DNA of 64,000 nt from Pontibacterium granulatum (GTDB lineage Bacteria > Pseudomonadota > Gammaproteobacteria > Pseudomonadales > Balneatricaceae): positions 1 to 64,000 of the forward strand of contig NZ_JASBRH010000016.1 of the NCBI RefSeq assembly GCF_029961155.1, read 5' to 3'. The position numbers were made by a program, and so were the translations under genes. A model generated the notes under the pieces. That model did not search any database. It was not told the DNA's origin and saw nothing but the letters and a program-made list of their open reading frames with translations. Shown here one piece after another: positions 45,500 through 56,420 of this stretch (its first letter is position 1; each line of letters begins with the position of its first letter).

Positions 45500-46615
45500 T
45501 CAGTGATTGATGGAGTTAAACACATGTTTCAATGAGAAATCATAGTCATGTTTTTTCCAGCTGTCGCCGAGTAAGAAACGATTAAAATCGATCTTTCCCC
45601 AGTTCTCATCACCTAACCGGTTTAGGTACTGGTCGACATTTGTGGCATCAATGCTCTGCATTTGGAAACGCACAGGGCCGATCGGCTGGTCGTCGCCTTG
45701 TTGTAGGCGTGTGTGATAATCCTTTAGTAACACCATCGACCAGGCGCCTGCCAGGAAGTGGCCGCCATCGGAGAGCAGCAGTTCGCCAGACCGAACCAGC
45801 TGCAGTGCTTCAACAGACCAGTTGAGGCCAACCATACATACGTCTTTTCCGGCTTGCAGGCCATTCTCCTGCAAAGCGTCCCGGGCTCCAAAGGCGATAG
45901 GATCATTTGCAGACCAGATGGCGGTGGGTGTGACCTGGTTACGCTCGGCCCACTGCAGATAGCTGTGGGTCAGGGCTTTGGCCTCGGCTCGGTTCCAGTT
46001 GGCATACAGGAAGCGATCGAGTTTGATTTCGTTTTTATGGTGACTCACGACGGAAAGCGCTCCACCGTTTCGATCGATGGAGGCGGGTGTGAGTTTGTCA
46101 CCACCAATCGCCAGGAAGTGGTAGGGCGATTGTACGTTCGATTGTTCGGCACAGCGATGTAACGCCTGCATCATGCGCTTACCAGCACCAAAGTTATCCG
46201 GTGTAATGGCTCCCAGGAGGTTTTTATGAATACCACCAGGAAGACCAACCCGGGTTCGTTGCTCCGGCAGGAAATCATTCAGCAGCATCAGGGTACGGAT
46301 CTGTTTATGACTGGCGGCCAAAAGTATCTTTTCCGCGGCTTGTTCTTCATTCACCAATATCAGGTACTCGGGCGGCGTGTCGCGTTGTGTGACCGCGACG
46401 CCTTGTTCCGCCATACGCACACGGTTGCGCTGCGCGTATATAACTTCCAGCTCAATGCCAAAATCTGTGGCAGCGGCGCGCATGGTCTCGGTGACCATAT
46501 CCCAGAAGCGTTCACCTTCTTTGCCGGGGTTAATGAAAGTGACACTCATCGCCCAAGTGGTGGATGAGAACAGAAGTGCAATAAACGAGGCGAGATACCT
46601 AATCGAACTTGTCAT
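45500..46615 (-). CDS. Periplasmic substrate-binding protein, sugar or autoinducer type
   Basis: 371 aa from the ATG at 46615 (MTSSIRYLASFIALLFSSTTWAMS), signal peptide cut near residue 23. LacI/ribose-binding-like fold: SVTFINPGKEGERFWDMVTETMRAAATDFGIELEVIYA, VRFQMQSIDATNVDQYLN, and SANDPIAFGARDALQENG. No transporter genes are nearby; instead it is directly followed by the c-di-GMP sensor, suggesting it presents a ligand to that protein's periplasmic domain, as LuxP does for LuxQ. Ligand unknown. Confidence 0.85.
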   Translation of the reverse strand: MTSSIRYLASFIALLFSSTTWAMSVTFINPGKEGERFWDMVTETMRAAATDFGIELEVIYAQRNRVRMAEQGVAVTQRDTPPEYLILVNEEQAAEKILLAASHKQIRTLMLLNDFLPEQRTRVGLPGGIHKNLLGAITPDNFGAGKRMMQALHRCAEQSNVQSPYHFLAIGGDKLTPASIDRNGGALSVVSHHKNEIKLDRFLYANWNRAEAKALTHSYLQWAERNQVTPTAIWSANDPIAFGARDALQENGLQAGKDVCMVGLNWSVEALQLVRSGELLLSDGGHFLAGAWSMVLLKDYHTRLQQGDDQPIGPVRFQMQSIDATNVDQYLNRLGDENWGKIDFNRFLLGDSWKKHDYDFSLKHVFNSINH

Positions 46616-46925
46616 TTTTATTGTTCCGTTCGAAGACTGCAGGAGTGTGTATTTTGCCCCGATTTTCATGGTGTCTTCAAACCCAATCTGCGCACTGGTC
46701 TTACCACTTTAGAATGATATTTCACTCCAATATTCCCAGCGTGCATAAGGAGGTATTAATTGGTTATCAAACAACCCGCTTCGGATTTCTTTTTGACGCA
46801 CTATTTACAAACTGAACACTGTTCACTATTCTTGCTTGTAAGTTAATTGAACAGTGTTCATTAGGTTGATTTAGGAATATCTCGTTCAATTCGGTGTTTA
46901 AGCTTTTCATTAAAGGTAGGTAACC
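46616..46925. promoter_or_regulatory. Divergent promoter region with twin palindromic operators
   Basis: 310 bases between the periplasmic-binding-protein gene and the TetR gene. It holds TGAACACTGTTCA (46813-46825) and TGAACAGTGTTCA (46848-46860), 35 bases apart. Both are almost perfect palindromes, the form expected for a TetR dimer. No other gene seen. Confidence 0.75.
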
Positions 46926-47549
46926 ATGGCAAGACGCAGCGATCACACCCGCGAAGAGTTGCAGGAGATGGCGCTCAGCGCTGCGGAAACTCTGCTGGAC
47001 GAGCAGGGTGGGGCGGCACTGAGTACCCGCAAGGTGGCTTCAGCAATCGGTTATTCTGTGGGTTCTTTATATCTGGTATTTAAAAATCTGGATGATCTCT
47101 GTTGGCAGATTAATGCCCGCACGCTGGATGGTCTGACACAGACGCTGGAACAGCAATCTACCGATCAGCCACCCCGTGATCGCCTCAAAGCTTATGCCAA
47201 TGCCTACCTCGACTACGCCCGCGAGTGGTCCCACCGCTGGGCGCTGTTGTTTGATCACAGCACCGATGAGGGGGACGCGCCAGAATGGTTGCAGGAGAAG
47301 ATCGCAGCGCTGTTCGGCCTGGTTGAAATTGACCTGGCTGAGCTGTACCCGAATGAAAAACCGGAAGATATTACGCTGGCGGCCCGCACACTTTGGGGTG
47401 GCGTACACGGCATTACCCAATTGAAGATGCGCGACAAGCTGTTCTTTGGCGGCGATTCTGCAGCCCAGCGGATGACCGATAGCCTGATAGATCGTTATCT
47501 GGATGGCTGGTCTCATGCCGAAGACAATGCAAAAGGAGATGCAGAATGA
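46926..47549 (+). CDS. TetR family regulator with WHG domain
   Basis: 207 aa. TetR HTH at residues about 10-60 (ELQEMALSAAETLLDEQGGAALSTRKVASAIGYSVGSLYLVFKNLDDL). C-terminal WHG-type domain with AREWSHRWALLFDH and ARTLWGGVHGITQL. The start follows AGGTAGGT. It overlaps the LplT-Aas gene by 4 bases (ATGA), so they form an operon, and twin operators lie upstream. Likely an autorepressor sensing fatty acid or lysophospholipid state. Confidence 0.9.
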   Translation: MARRSDHTREELQEMALSAAETLLDEQGGAALSTRKVASAIGYSVGSLYLVFKNLDDLCWQINARTLDGLTQTLEQQSTDQPPRDRLKAYANAYLDYAREWSHRWALLFDHSTDEGDAPEWLQEKIAALFGLVEIDLAELYPNEKPEDITLAARTLWGGVHGITQLKMRDKLFFGGDSAAQRMTDSLIDRYLDGWSHAEDNAKGDAE

Positions 47550-50500
47550 TTGGTTTGCTAAAGCAAAAGGGATTCATTGCCTTTATTTTGATGGCGTTTC
47601 TCAATGCGTTCGTGGATCTTGGCCACAAGATCGTGATCCAGAACACCCTGTTTAAAGCCTATGACGGTGACGTACAGATCCTGCTAACCGCTGTGGTGAA
47701 CGGTTTGATTCTGTTGCCGTTCTTTATGCTTTTCACCCCCTGCGGTTACGTTGCGGATAAGTATTCCAAAAACGAGGTGATGCGGAAGTCCGCCTGGGCG
47801 GCGGTGGCTATTACCTTGCTGATTACCTTCTGTTACTACCAGGGCCTGTTTATCGTTGCCTTCGGCCTCACCTTTATCCTGGCGGTGCAGAGTGCGTTCT
47901 ACTCACCAGCGAAGTATGGCTATATCAAGGAGCTGTTGGGCGCGGATAACCTGAGTGAAGGTAACGGTTGGGTACAGGCGACGACCATGATCGCCATTCT
48001 AAGCGGTATTGTGGTGTTTTCCCTGATGTTTGAAATCCGCCTGGAAGGGGCGGAGCAGATGAGCCCGGAAGAGAGCTTATTGCGCGTGGCGCCATTGGGT
48101 TGGGTGCTGGTAGCCGGTGCCGTGCTGGAACTGATGATGGCGTACCGTCTGCCATGTACCCAGGATACCAACACCGAATCCCGCTTTGACTGGGGTGAAT
48201 ACGCCAAGGGTAAAACCCTGAAAACCAACTTGGGGATGATCCTGGGGCACCGTCCGATTTTCCTGGCGATCGTCGGACTTTCCCTGTTCTGGTCGATCAG
48301 CCAGGTGATGCTGGCGGTGTTCCCGGCGTTTGCTGAAGAGCACCTGGATCAGCACAACACCTTTGTGATTCAGGGGGTGATGGCGCTGGCGGGTATCGGC
48401 ATTATGATCGGTTCGATCATCGCAGGGCGTTTGTCGCACAAATACATCAACGTCGGCCTGATTCCGTTGGGTGCAGCGGGTGTTGCGGCGGGCCTGATAC
48501 TACTGCCACAGATGCCAAACATGTGGCTGCTGGGGGCTGTGTTCCTGATGATCGGCATGTTTGGTGCCATGCTGAACGTACCGCTGAATGCACTGATCCA
48601 GTTTAACGCCGGTGAGAACGAAAACGGCCGTGTACTGGCAGGTAGCAACTTTATCCAGAACCTGATGATGTTTGGTTTTCTGGTGATCACCGTGTTGAGC
48701 GCTTACCAAGGAGTGGATGGTGTTTACCTGTTATGGACGCTGGCGGTTGTGGCAATTGCGGGTACTGTATTGGCGATCACCACCGTGCCGGAAGCCTTCC
48801 TGCGCCTGATCGTTCTGGGCCTGCTCAAGCGCAAGTACAAGCTGCAGGTGCTGGGTTTTGAGAACTTGGCAGAAGACGGTAAAGGCATGTTGCTGCTGGG
48901 CAACCACATCAGCTGGCTGGACTGGGCGATCATCCAGATGGCCTGTCCGCGTCATATCCACTTCGTGATGGATCGTGGCATCTACGAACGCTGGTACCTG
49001 AAGTGGTTCCTGGATATCTACGGTGTGATCCCGATCTCCGGTGGTAAGAGCCGTACCGCACTGAAGAAAGTCACCGAGCTGCTGAATGAAGGCAAAGTGG
49101 TGTGTCTGTTTCCGGAGGGTTCGATCAGCCATACCGGCCAGATTGCGGAGTTCAAGCGTGGATTCGAGCGTGCCTGTGAAGGTGCCGATGGCGTGATCGT
49201 ACCGTTCTACCTGCGTGGCTTGTGGGGCAGCAAATTCTCCCGCTCCACCGAACGTATGAAAGACCTGCGTAACAGCGGTATTCAGCGGGATGTAATCGTG
49301 GCATTTGGCAAGCCGATGCCGATCGACAGCAACGCCGAAACCGTGAAAAAGCGCGTGGCCGAGATGTCGATCAGCGCTTGGGCGGAGCACACCAAAGGGA
49401 TGGAAACGCTACCGCAGGCGTTTATCCGGACTGCGAAGCAGGAGCCAACGGAGTGGGCGATCACCGAGGTGAAAGATACACCGCTGACGCACGCGCGGCT
49501 GCTGACCGGCTGTGCCATTTTTGCCCGTCGCATCAAAAAGACGGCCGGCAAAAATATCGGCCTGCTGGTACCCACCACCAATGCCGGTGCGATTGCCAAC
49601 ATGGCCTCCCTGATGGCGGGTAAGACCGTGGTGAACATCAACTTTACCGCACCGATTGAATCGATGCTGTCGGCGCTGGAGCAGTCTGAAGTTGAAACCA
49701 TCGTTACCGCACACACGTTTGTGGCCAAGCTGAAAACCCGTGGCATCGACGTGGCACCGCTGTTCGAAGGCCGTAATGTGCTGTACATGGAAGATATCAA
49801 GGCGGGTGTGAGCAAAGCGGAAGGTTTGCGTACGCTGCTGATGGTAAAACTGCTGCCCACCTTTATGTTGCAGTGGATGCTCTGTAAACGTGCGAACCTG
49901 GAGGATACTGCAGCGATCTTGTTCTCATCGGGTAGCGAAGGTGCACCAAAAGGTGTGATGCTCAGTCACCGCAATATCATGGGTAACCTGCGCCAGACCT
50001 CCGATGTGCTGAACGTGCGTGATTACGACAAGATCATGGCGACTTTGCCACTGTTCCACGCATTTGGCCTCACGGTTACCTGCTTTATGCCGTTGATCGA
50101 AGGTATTCCAGTGATTTGCCACCCAGATCCAACCGATGCGCCGAATATCGGTAAAGGTGTGGCTCGTTTTCGCGCGACGATCATGTGTGCGACCTCTACA
50201 TTCCTGCGCATCTACACCCGCAACAGCAAGCTGCATCCGATGATGCTGGATTCCCTGCGTGTGGTGGTGGCCGGTGCCGAGAAACTGGATCCGAAAGTGC
50301 GTGAAGCCTTCGAAGCCCGTTTCCGTGTGCCGATCCAGGAAGGTTACGGTTGTACCGAGACCACTCCGGTGGCCGGTGTGAATCTGCCGGATCATCTGGT
50401 GATAGGCGAGTGGCATGTTCAGGTCGGTACCAAGCCGGGTACCGTGGGATTGGCGTTGCCGGGATCCACCTTCCGTATCGTTGATCCGGATACGCTGGAA

Positions 50501-50992
50501 GAGCTGCCAACCGGTGAAGACGGGCTGATACTGATCGGCGGTACGCAGATCATGAAAGGGTATCTGAATAATCCTGAGAAAACCGCCGAGACGATTGTCG
50601 AGCTGGATGGTATACGTTGGTACAAGTCCGGTGACAAAGGCCACCTGGATGAAGATGGCTTCCTGACCATCGTTGATCGGTACTCCCGCTTTGCTAAGTT
50701 GGGTGGCGAGATGGTCAGCCTGAGCGCTGTGGAAGGAGAGGTGCGTCGTATTCTTAACCAACCGGAGCTGCCTTTGGTGGCGGTCAACATGCCGGATGCC
50801 AAGAAGGGCGAGAAGGTTGTTCTATTGGTGGAAAGCGAGGCATGTGAAGACCTGCGTGATCAGCTGATCAAAGGTGGCATGCCCGGCCTCATGCTGCCTG
50901 CGGCGGTGTATGCGGTGGAAACCGTGCCGGTGCTGGGGAGCGGTAAGACCAACTTCAGCGCCGCACGTGAGATGGCCGAGGCATTGGTATAA
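47546..50992 (+). CDS. aas: LplT-Aas fusion: lysophospholipid transport, acyl-ACP synthetase and acyltransferase
   Basis: 1148 aa. Residues about 1-420 are an MFS transporter of the LplT type (12 helices). About 430-600 is a PlsC acyltransferase with NHISWLDW (453-460) and FPEGS (522-526). About 640-1148 is an AMP-binding acyl-ACP synthetase with FSSGSEGAPKGVMLSH near 791 and YGCTETTPV. In E. coli LplT and Aas are separate neighbours that take lysophospholipid back from the outer leaflet and reacylate it. Here all three activities are in one chain, a known fusion form. Confidence 0.95.
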   Translation: MIGLLKQKGFIAFILMAFLNAFVDLGHKIVIQNTLFKAYDGDVQILLTAVVNGLILLPFFMLFTPCGYVADKYSKNEVMRKSAWAAVAITLLITFCYYQGLFIVAFGLTFILAVQSAFYSPAKYGYIKELLGADNLSEGNGWVQATTMIAILSGIVVFSLMFEIRLEGAEQMSPEESLLRVAPLGWVLVAGAVLELMMAYRLPCTQDTNTESRFDWGEYAKGKTLKTNLGMILGHRPIFLAIVGLSLFWSISQVMLAVFPAFAEEHLDQHNTFVIQGVMALAGIGIMIGSIIAGRLSHKYINVGLIPLGAAGVAAGLILLPQMPNMWLLGAVFLMIGMFGAMLNVPLNALIQFNAGENENGRVLAGSNFIQNLMMFGFLVITVLSAYQGVDGVYLLWTLAVVAIAGTVLAITTVPEAFLRLIVLGLLKRKYKLQVLGFENLAEDGKGMLLLGNHISWLDWAIIQMACPRHIHFVMDRGIYERWYLKWFLDIYGVIPISGGKSRTALKKVTELLNEGKVVCLFPEGSISHTGQIAEFKRGFERACEGADGVIVPFYLRGLWGSKFSRSTERMKDLRNSGIQRDVIVAFGKPMPIDSNAETVKKRVAEMSISAWAEHTKGMETLPQAFIRTAKQEPTEWAITEVKDTPLTHARLLTGCAIFARRIKKTAGKNIGLLVPTTNAGAIANMASLMAGKTVVNINFTAPIESMLSALEQSEVETIVTAHTFVAKLKTRGIDVAPLFEGRNVLYMEDIKAGVSKAEGLRTLLMVKLLPTFMLQWMLCKRANLEDTAAILFSSGSEGAPKGVMLSHRNIMGNLRQTSDVLNVRDYDKIMATLPLFHAFGLTVTCFMPLIEGIPVICHPDPTDAPNIGKGVARFRATIMCATSTFLRIYTRNSKLHPMMLDSLRVVVAGAEKLDPKVREAFEARFRVPIQEGYGCTETTPVAGVNLPDHLVIGEWHVQVGTKPGTVGLALPGSTFRIVDPDTLEELPTGEDGLILIGGTQIMKGYLNNPEKTAETIVELDGIRWYKSGDKGHLDEDGFLTIVDRYSRFAKLGGEMVSLSAVEGEVRRILNQPELPLVAVNMPDAKKGEKVVLLVESEACEDLRDQLIKGGMPGLMLPAAVYAVETVPVLGSGKTNFSAAREMAEALV

Positions 50993-51003
50993 CCCGATCA
51001 ATC

Positions 51004-51112
51004 GTAGCAGCCCGCTCCGAGGGCGACCATTCTACGCGACGAGGTATGTCGCGGTCGGAGCCCGCTGCTACAAGATTTGACACTCCGTAGCAGCCCGCTC
51101 TGAGGGCGACCG
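51004..51112. repeat. REP-like inverted repeat with partial second copy
   Basis: GTAGCAGCCCGCTCCGA (51004-51020) and TCGGAGCCCGCTGCTAC (51055-51071) form an imperfect inverted repeat with a CCC/GGG mismatch in the middle. A partial direct copy GTAGCAGCCCGCTCTGAGGG is at 51087-51106. This looks like a dispersed extragenic palindrome. Confidence 0.7.
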
Positions 51113-51367
51113 ATCCAATGCCAAGAGAGGTGGCGGGAAATTTCACCGAAACCTTCAAAAAATTATATAAATTATCGATCTGCTTGTTCGTAAAAACTGT
51201 TGGTTTGTGCGCTGCCCAAATCAACAGTCCCTCCTAGGTAATATCCCTTATATTTCAAAATATTACGCTTAGCATGGGGCTCGGCTGTAAAACTGTATCG
51301 CGTTATTCAGCTCAAACACCGATCACAAAATTGAAATTATCAGGTCACTTTTGTGCAATTTGTAGCC

Positions 51368-51396
51368 TTGACTTGATTTGCCCCCACCGATACTGT
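51368..51396 (+). promoter_or_regulatory. Sigma70-type promoter for the IOR operon
   Basis: TTGACT at 51368-51373, 17-base spacer, TACTGT at 51391-51396. It would start a leader of about 325 bases before the ATG at 51729. Possible site of additional control, nothing further resolved. Confidence 0.4.
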
Positions 51397-51728
51397 TGAT
51401 CGCCGAACCGCCCCAAAAAGGCGTTCGCAAGAATTACTGACCGGCAGCAAACCTGCCGGACACAATAAAAACAATATGCGACCAACGCTGTGATCCAGCT
51501 GAGGTTTGAAGGTAATTTGTTATGATGAAATCTCTATTCGCTGTTTGCGCGCATCCTGCGTGTATCTTAGCACAACAACCGGTAATCACCGGAATTTCTC
51601 CACACTCCCAGACTGAACTCACGGCGCGACAGTAACCCGTCCGTATTTCCGTTCATTCAAATTCTTCACTGATTTGTCCTGAATCCAGGCGGCATTCGTG
51701 CACCTGATCGGGGCTGGGAGCGATACGC

Positions 51729-54700
51729 ATGCAAGAAGCAATAACCCTCCAGGATAAGTGGGAAAAAACGTCGGGTCGGGTCTACATCACCGGCAGCCAG
51801 GCGTTGGCACGTTTACCCATGTTGCAGGCCGAGCGTGACCGTGCGGCCGGTTTGAACACCGCCGGATTTATCTCCGGTTACCGTGGTTCTCCACTGGGCA
51901 ATTTCGATAAGACCCTGTGGCAGATCCGCGACTACCTCAAGAAACACAACATCACTTTTCAGCCGGGTGTGAATGAAGATCTGGGCGCAACCGCCGTCTG
52001 GGGTTCACAGCAGGTAAACATCTTTGAAGGCGCAAAATACGACGGCGTCTTTGGCCTTTGGTACGGTAAAGGGCCGGGTGTCGACCGCACCGGCGACGTA
52101 CTCAAGCACGCTAATGCCTTTGGCACCACACCACACGGTGGTGTACTCGCCGTAGCGGGTGATGACCACGCCTCCAAATCCTCCACCTTGCCACACCAGA
52201 GTGACTTCGCATTTATGGATGCGATGATCCCGGTATTGTACCCATCAGGCATACAGGAGATGCTGGATTACGGCCTGTACGGCTGGGCAATGTCCCGCTA
52301 CAGCGGTTGCTGGGTGGGCTTCAAGGCGCTGGCTGAGGTGATGGATTCTGCGATCTCTGCCAACCTGGATCAGGACCGCCTGGCGATCAAGATTCCAACC
52401 GATTTCGAGCTGCCGGAAGACGGCGTTAACGCTCGCTGGCCGGATAAACCGATGCAGCAGGAAGAGCGTCTGCAGAAGTACAAGATCCGCGCCGCACAGG
52501 CGTTCTGCCGTGCTAACCGTCTGGACCGTGTAATCATCGAACCGGAACAGCCACGTTTTGGCATTGTGACCACCGGGAAATCCTACCTGGATGTACTGCA
52601 GGCCTTGGAAGATCTGGGCATCAGCCATGAGCTGGCTGCATCCCTGGGTATCCGTCTCTACAAAGTCGCTATGCCATGGCCGCTGGAGCCGGAAGGTATC
52701 CGTGAATTCGCCCGGGGCCTCGATGAGGTGCTGGTGATCGAAGAGAAACGTGGCCTGATCGAAGACCAGCTGAAAGAGCAGCTGTTCAGCTGGCAGGATG
52801 ACAAGCGCCCCCGCGTGGTCGGCAAACGCGATGAAAACCAAAGCGAACTGGTGACCTCTCTGGGTGAATTGACCCCAGCGATGATCGCCCGTGCAATTGC
52901 ATCCCGTATCAAAGCGTTCTACAGCAGCGAGCAGATGGCACTTCGCCTGAGTTTCCTGGATGACAAAGAGGCAGAGCTGGCGCAGCCGCGTGCACTGTTG
53001 GAACGTACTCCGCACTTCTGCTCCGGTTGTCCGCACAACACCTCCACCACACTGCCAGACGGTAGCCGTGCGCTGGGTGGTATCGGTTGTCACTACATGG
53101 CGACCTGGATGGACCGTGGTACAGACACCTTCACCCAGATGGGCGGGGAGGGCGCAACCTGGATCGGTCAAGCGCCCTTTACCGATAATGGGCACGTGTT
53201 CCAGAACCTCGGCGACGGTACCTATTTCCACTCCGGTCTGCTGGCGATCCGCGCCTCTGTGGCGGCGGGTGTGAACATCACCTACAAGGTGCTCTACAAC
53301 GATGCCGTGGCGATGACCGGCGGTCAGCCAATCGACGGTACCCTGACGGTCCAGCAGATCACCCATCAGCTGTACGGTGAAGGTATCCGCCGTATCGCAC
53401 TGGTGAGTGATGAACCGGACAAATACCCAAGCCGGGCCGAATTCGCTGACGGCGTTACGTTCCACCACCGAGACGACCTGAATGCGGTCCAGATGGAGCT
53501 GCGTGAAATTCCGGGCTGTACCGTGATGATCTTCGACCAGACCTGTGCGGCTGAAAAACGCCGTCGTCGTAAGCGTGGCAGCATGGTCGATCCGGATCAG
53601 CGCGTGGTGATCAACACCGAAGTCTGCGAAGGCTGTGGTGACTGCGGTGTGCAGTCCAACTGCCTGTCCCTGCTGCCGGAAGAGACCGAACGCGGTCGCA
53701 AGCGCAGCATCGACCAGTCTGCCTGTAACAAGGACTTCAGCTGTGTACGCGGTTTCTGCCCAAGCTTTGTCACCGTGAAAGGCGGCAAGCTGCGTAAACC
53801 GGAAGCACTGGCCAAAAACGTTACCTTCCCGGAACTACCGGAACCTCAGCTGCCAACCAGCGACCAGCCGTACAACATTATGCTGACCGGCGTGGGTGGT
53901 ACCGGTGTGGTAACCGTGAGCGCACTGCTGGGCATGGCTGCCCACGTTGAAGGCAAGGGCGCTGCGGTACTGGACCAGATTGGCCTGGCGCAGAAATTCG
54001 GCGCGGTGATGAGCCACATCCGCATCGCCAACTCCCAGGACCAGATCCACACCGTACGTATTCCGGCGGGTGAGTCCGACCTGATGATCGGTTTTGATCT
54101 GATGGTGGGTGCCAGTGAAGAAGCACTGGGCAAACTGGACCGTAACCGTAGTCGTGTGGTGGTGAACAACCACGAAACCATGCCAGCGGCGTTTACCCGT
54201 GATCCGGACCTGAAAGTACCCACCGCCGACATGCAGCAGGTGATCGTGGATACTGCGATCGAGGGCGGCAGTCACTGCCTGGATGCCACCAAACTGGCGA
54301 CTAAGCTGCTGGGTGATGGCATGGCGGTGAACCTGTTCTGTATTGGTTACGCCTGGCAGAAAGGCCTGATTCCGCTGACCCGCGAAGCGATCGAAAAAGC
54401 GATCGAGCTGAACGGTGTGTCCGTGGAAGCCAACAAGCAGGCGTTCCTCTGGGGTCGACGTGCAGCGTTCGATCTGCCAGCCGTTGAGGCGCTGGTAACA
54501 CCGGATAACGCGGTGCAGGTGGTGAAGATGCTCCCAAGTTTGGGTGACGTTACCGAACGTGAGATGCAGCACCTGCGCGAATACCAGAATGATGCGCTGG
54601 CGCAGCGTTACAAAGCGCTGGTAGACAAAGTACAGCAGGCGGAAAAAGTGGTCACTAAGGGTAACCGCCTGGCCATGGCCGTCGCCGAGAACTACAGCAA

Positions 54701-55201
54701 AGTACTGGCCTACAAAGACGAGTACGAAGTTGCCCGTCAGCTCACCTCCGAGAAGTTTCAGCAGCAGCTGGAAGCGCAGTTCGAAGGAGAGTTTGAGTTG
54801 GAGTTCAACCTGGCACCGCCAATGATCTCCAAGATCAACCCGGCGACCGGTCGTCCGCGTAAGCGTAAGTTCTCCAGCAAGATGCTGCCGATGCTGCAGC
54901 AGCTGGCGAAGATGCGCAACCTGCGTGGCACGCCACTGGATATCTTCGGCTACAGCGCTGACCGCCGTCTGGAACGCCGCCTGATCAGCGAATACGAAAG
55001 CGATATCAACACCATCCTCAGCAGCCTGAGTTCTGTTACCTATGACGACGCCTGTGCGCTGGCAGCGTTGCCATCCTCTATCCGCGGTTACGGCCCGGTG
55101 AAAGATGCGGCTTACGAAAAAGCTCAGCCGCAGCGTCAGGAACTGCTGAGCCGCCTGAACCAAACCTCCCACAACACCAGCAACCTGCAGGAGGTTGGGG
55201 C

Positions 55202-55205
<4 letters not shown>
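51729..55205 (+). CDS. Indolepyruvate:ferredoxin oxidoreductase (fused alpha and beta)
   Basis: 1158 aa. N-terminal POR-type domain (to about 410), TPP-binding domain with [10 protein letters not shown] near 430, a short 4Fe-4S region with [13 protein letters not shown] near 632 and [15 protein letters not shown] near 660, then the gamma domain with [20 protein letters not shown] near 719, and a C-terminal DUF6537-like region. Converts aryl- or branched-chain 2-oxoacids to acyl-CoA with ferredoxin reduction. Its partner dehydrogenase follows with an ATGA overlap, so the pair oxidises amino acids. Confidence 0.95.
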
Positions 55206-56302
<1,097 letters not shown>

Positions 56303-56420
56303 CTCCTTATGGACTAACCCAATCTGATCCAAGAATACGTAGCCTGCGGGCCGTTTGTGGGCTGCGTATTTTTCAAAACACTAAACCTCTCTGAAGATAA
56401 AAATAAGATGGAGACTTCAA

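Larger units (their letters stand above)
50993..51728. other. Intergenic region with repeats, leader and promoter
   Basis: 735 bases, no convincing gene (a leftward 62-aa ORF at 51434-51622 lacks support). It holds a paired inverted repeat (51004-51112), an AT-rich middle, a sigma70-like promoter (51368-51396) and about 330 bases of possible leader for the downstream operon. Confidence 0.5.

Noticed and set aside
51004-51112. Possible CRISPR-like repeats
   Set aside because: Only two related units and inverted arms, no spacers of regular length and no cas genes.
51434-51622. 62-aa leftward ORF in the IOR leader
   Set aside because: No ribosome site and overlaps the probable leader; looks like chance.
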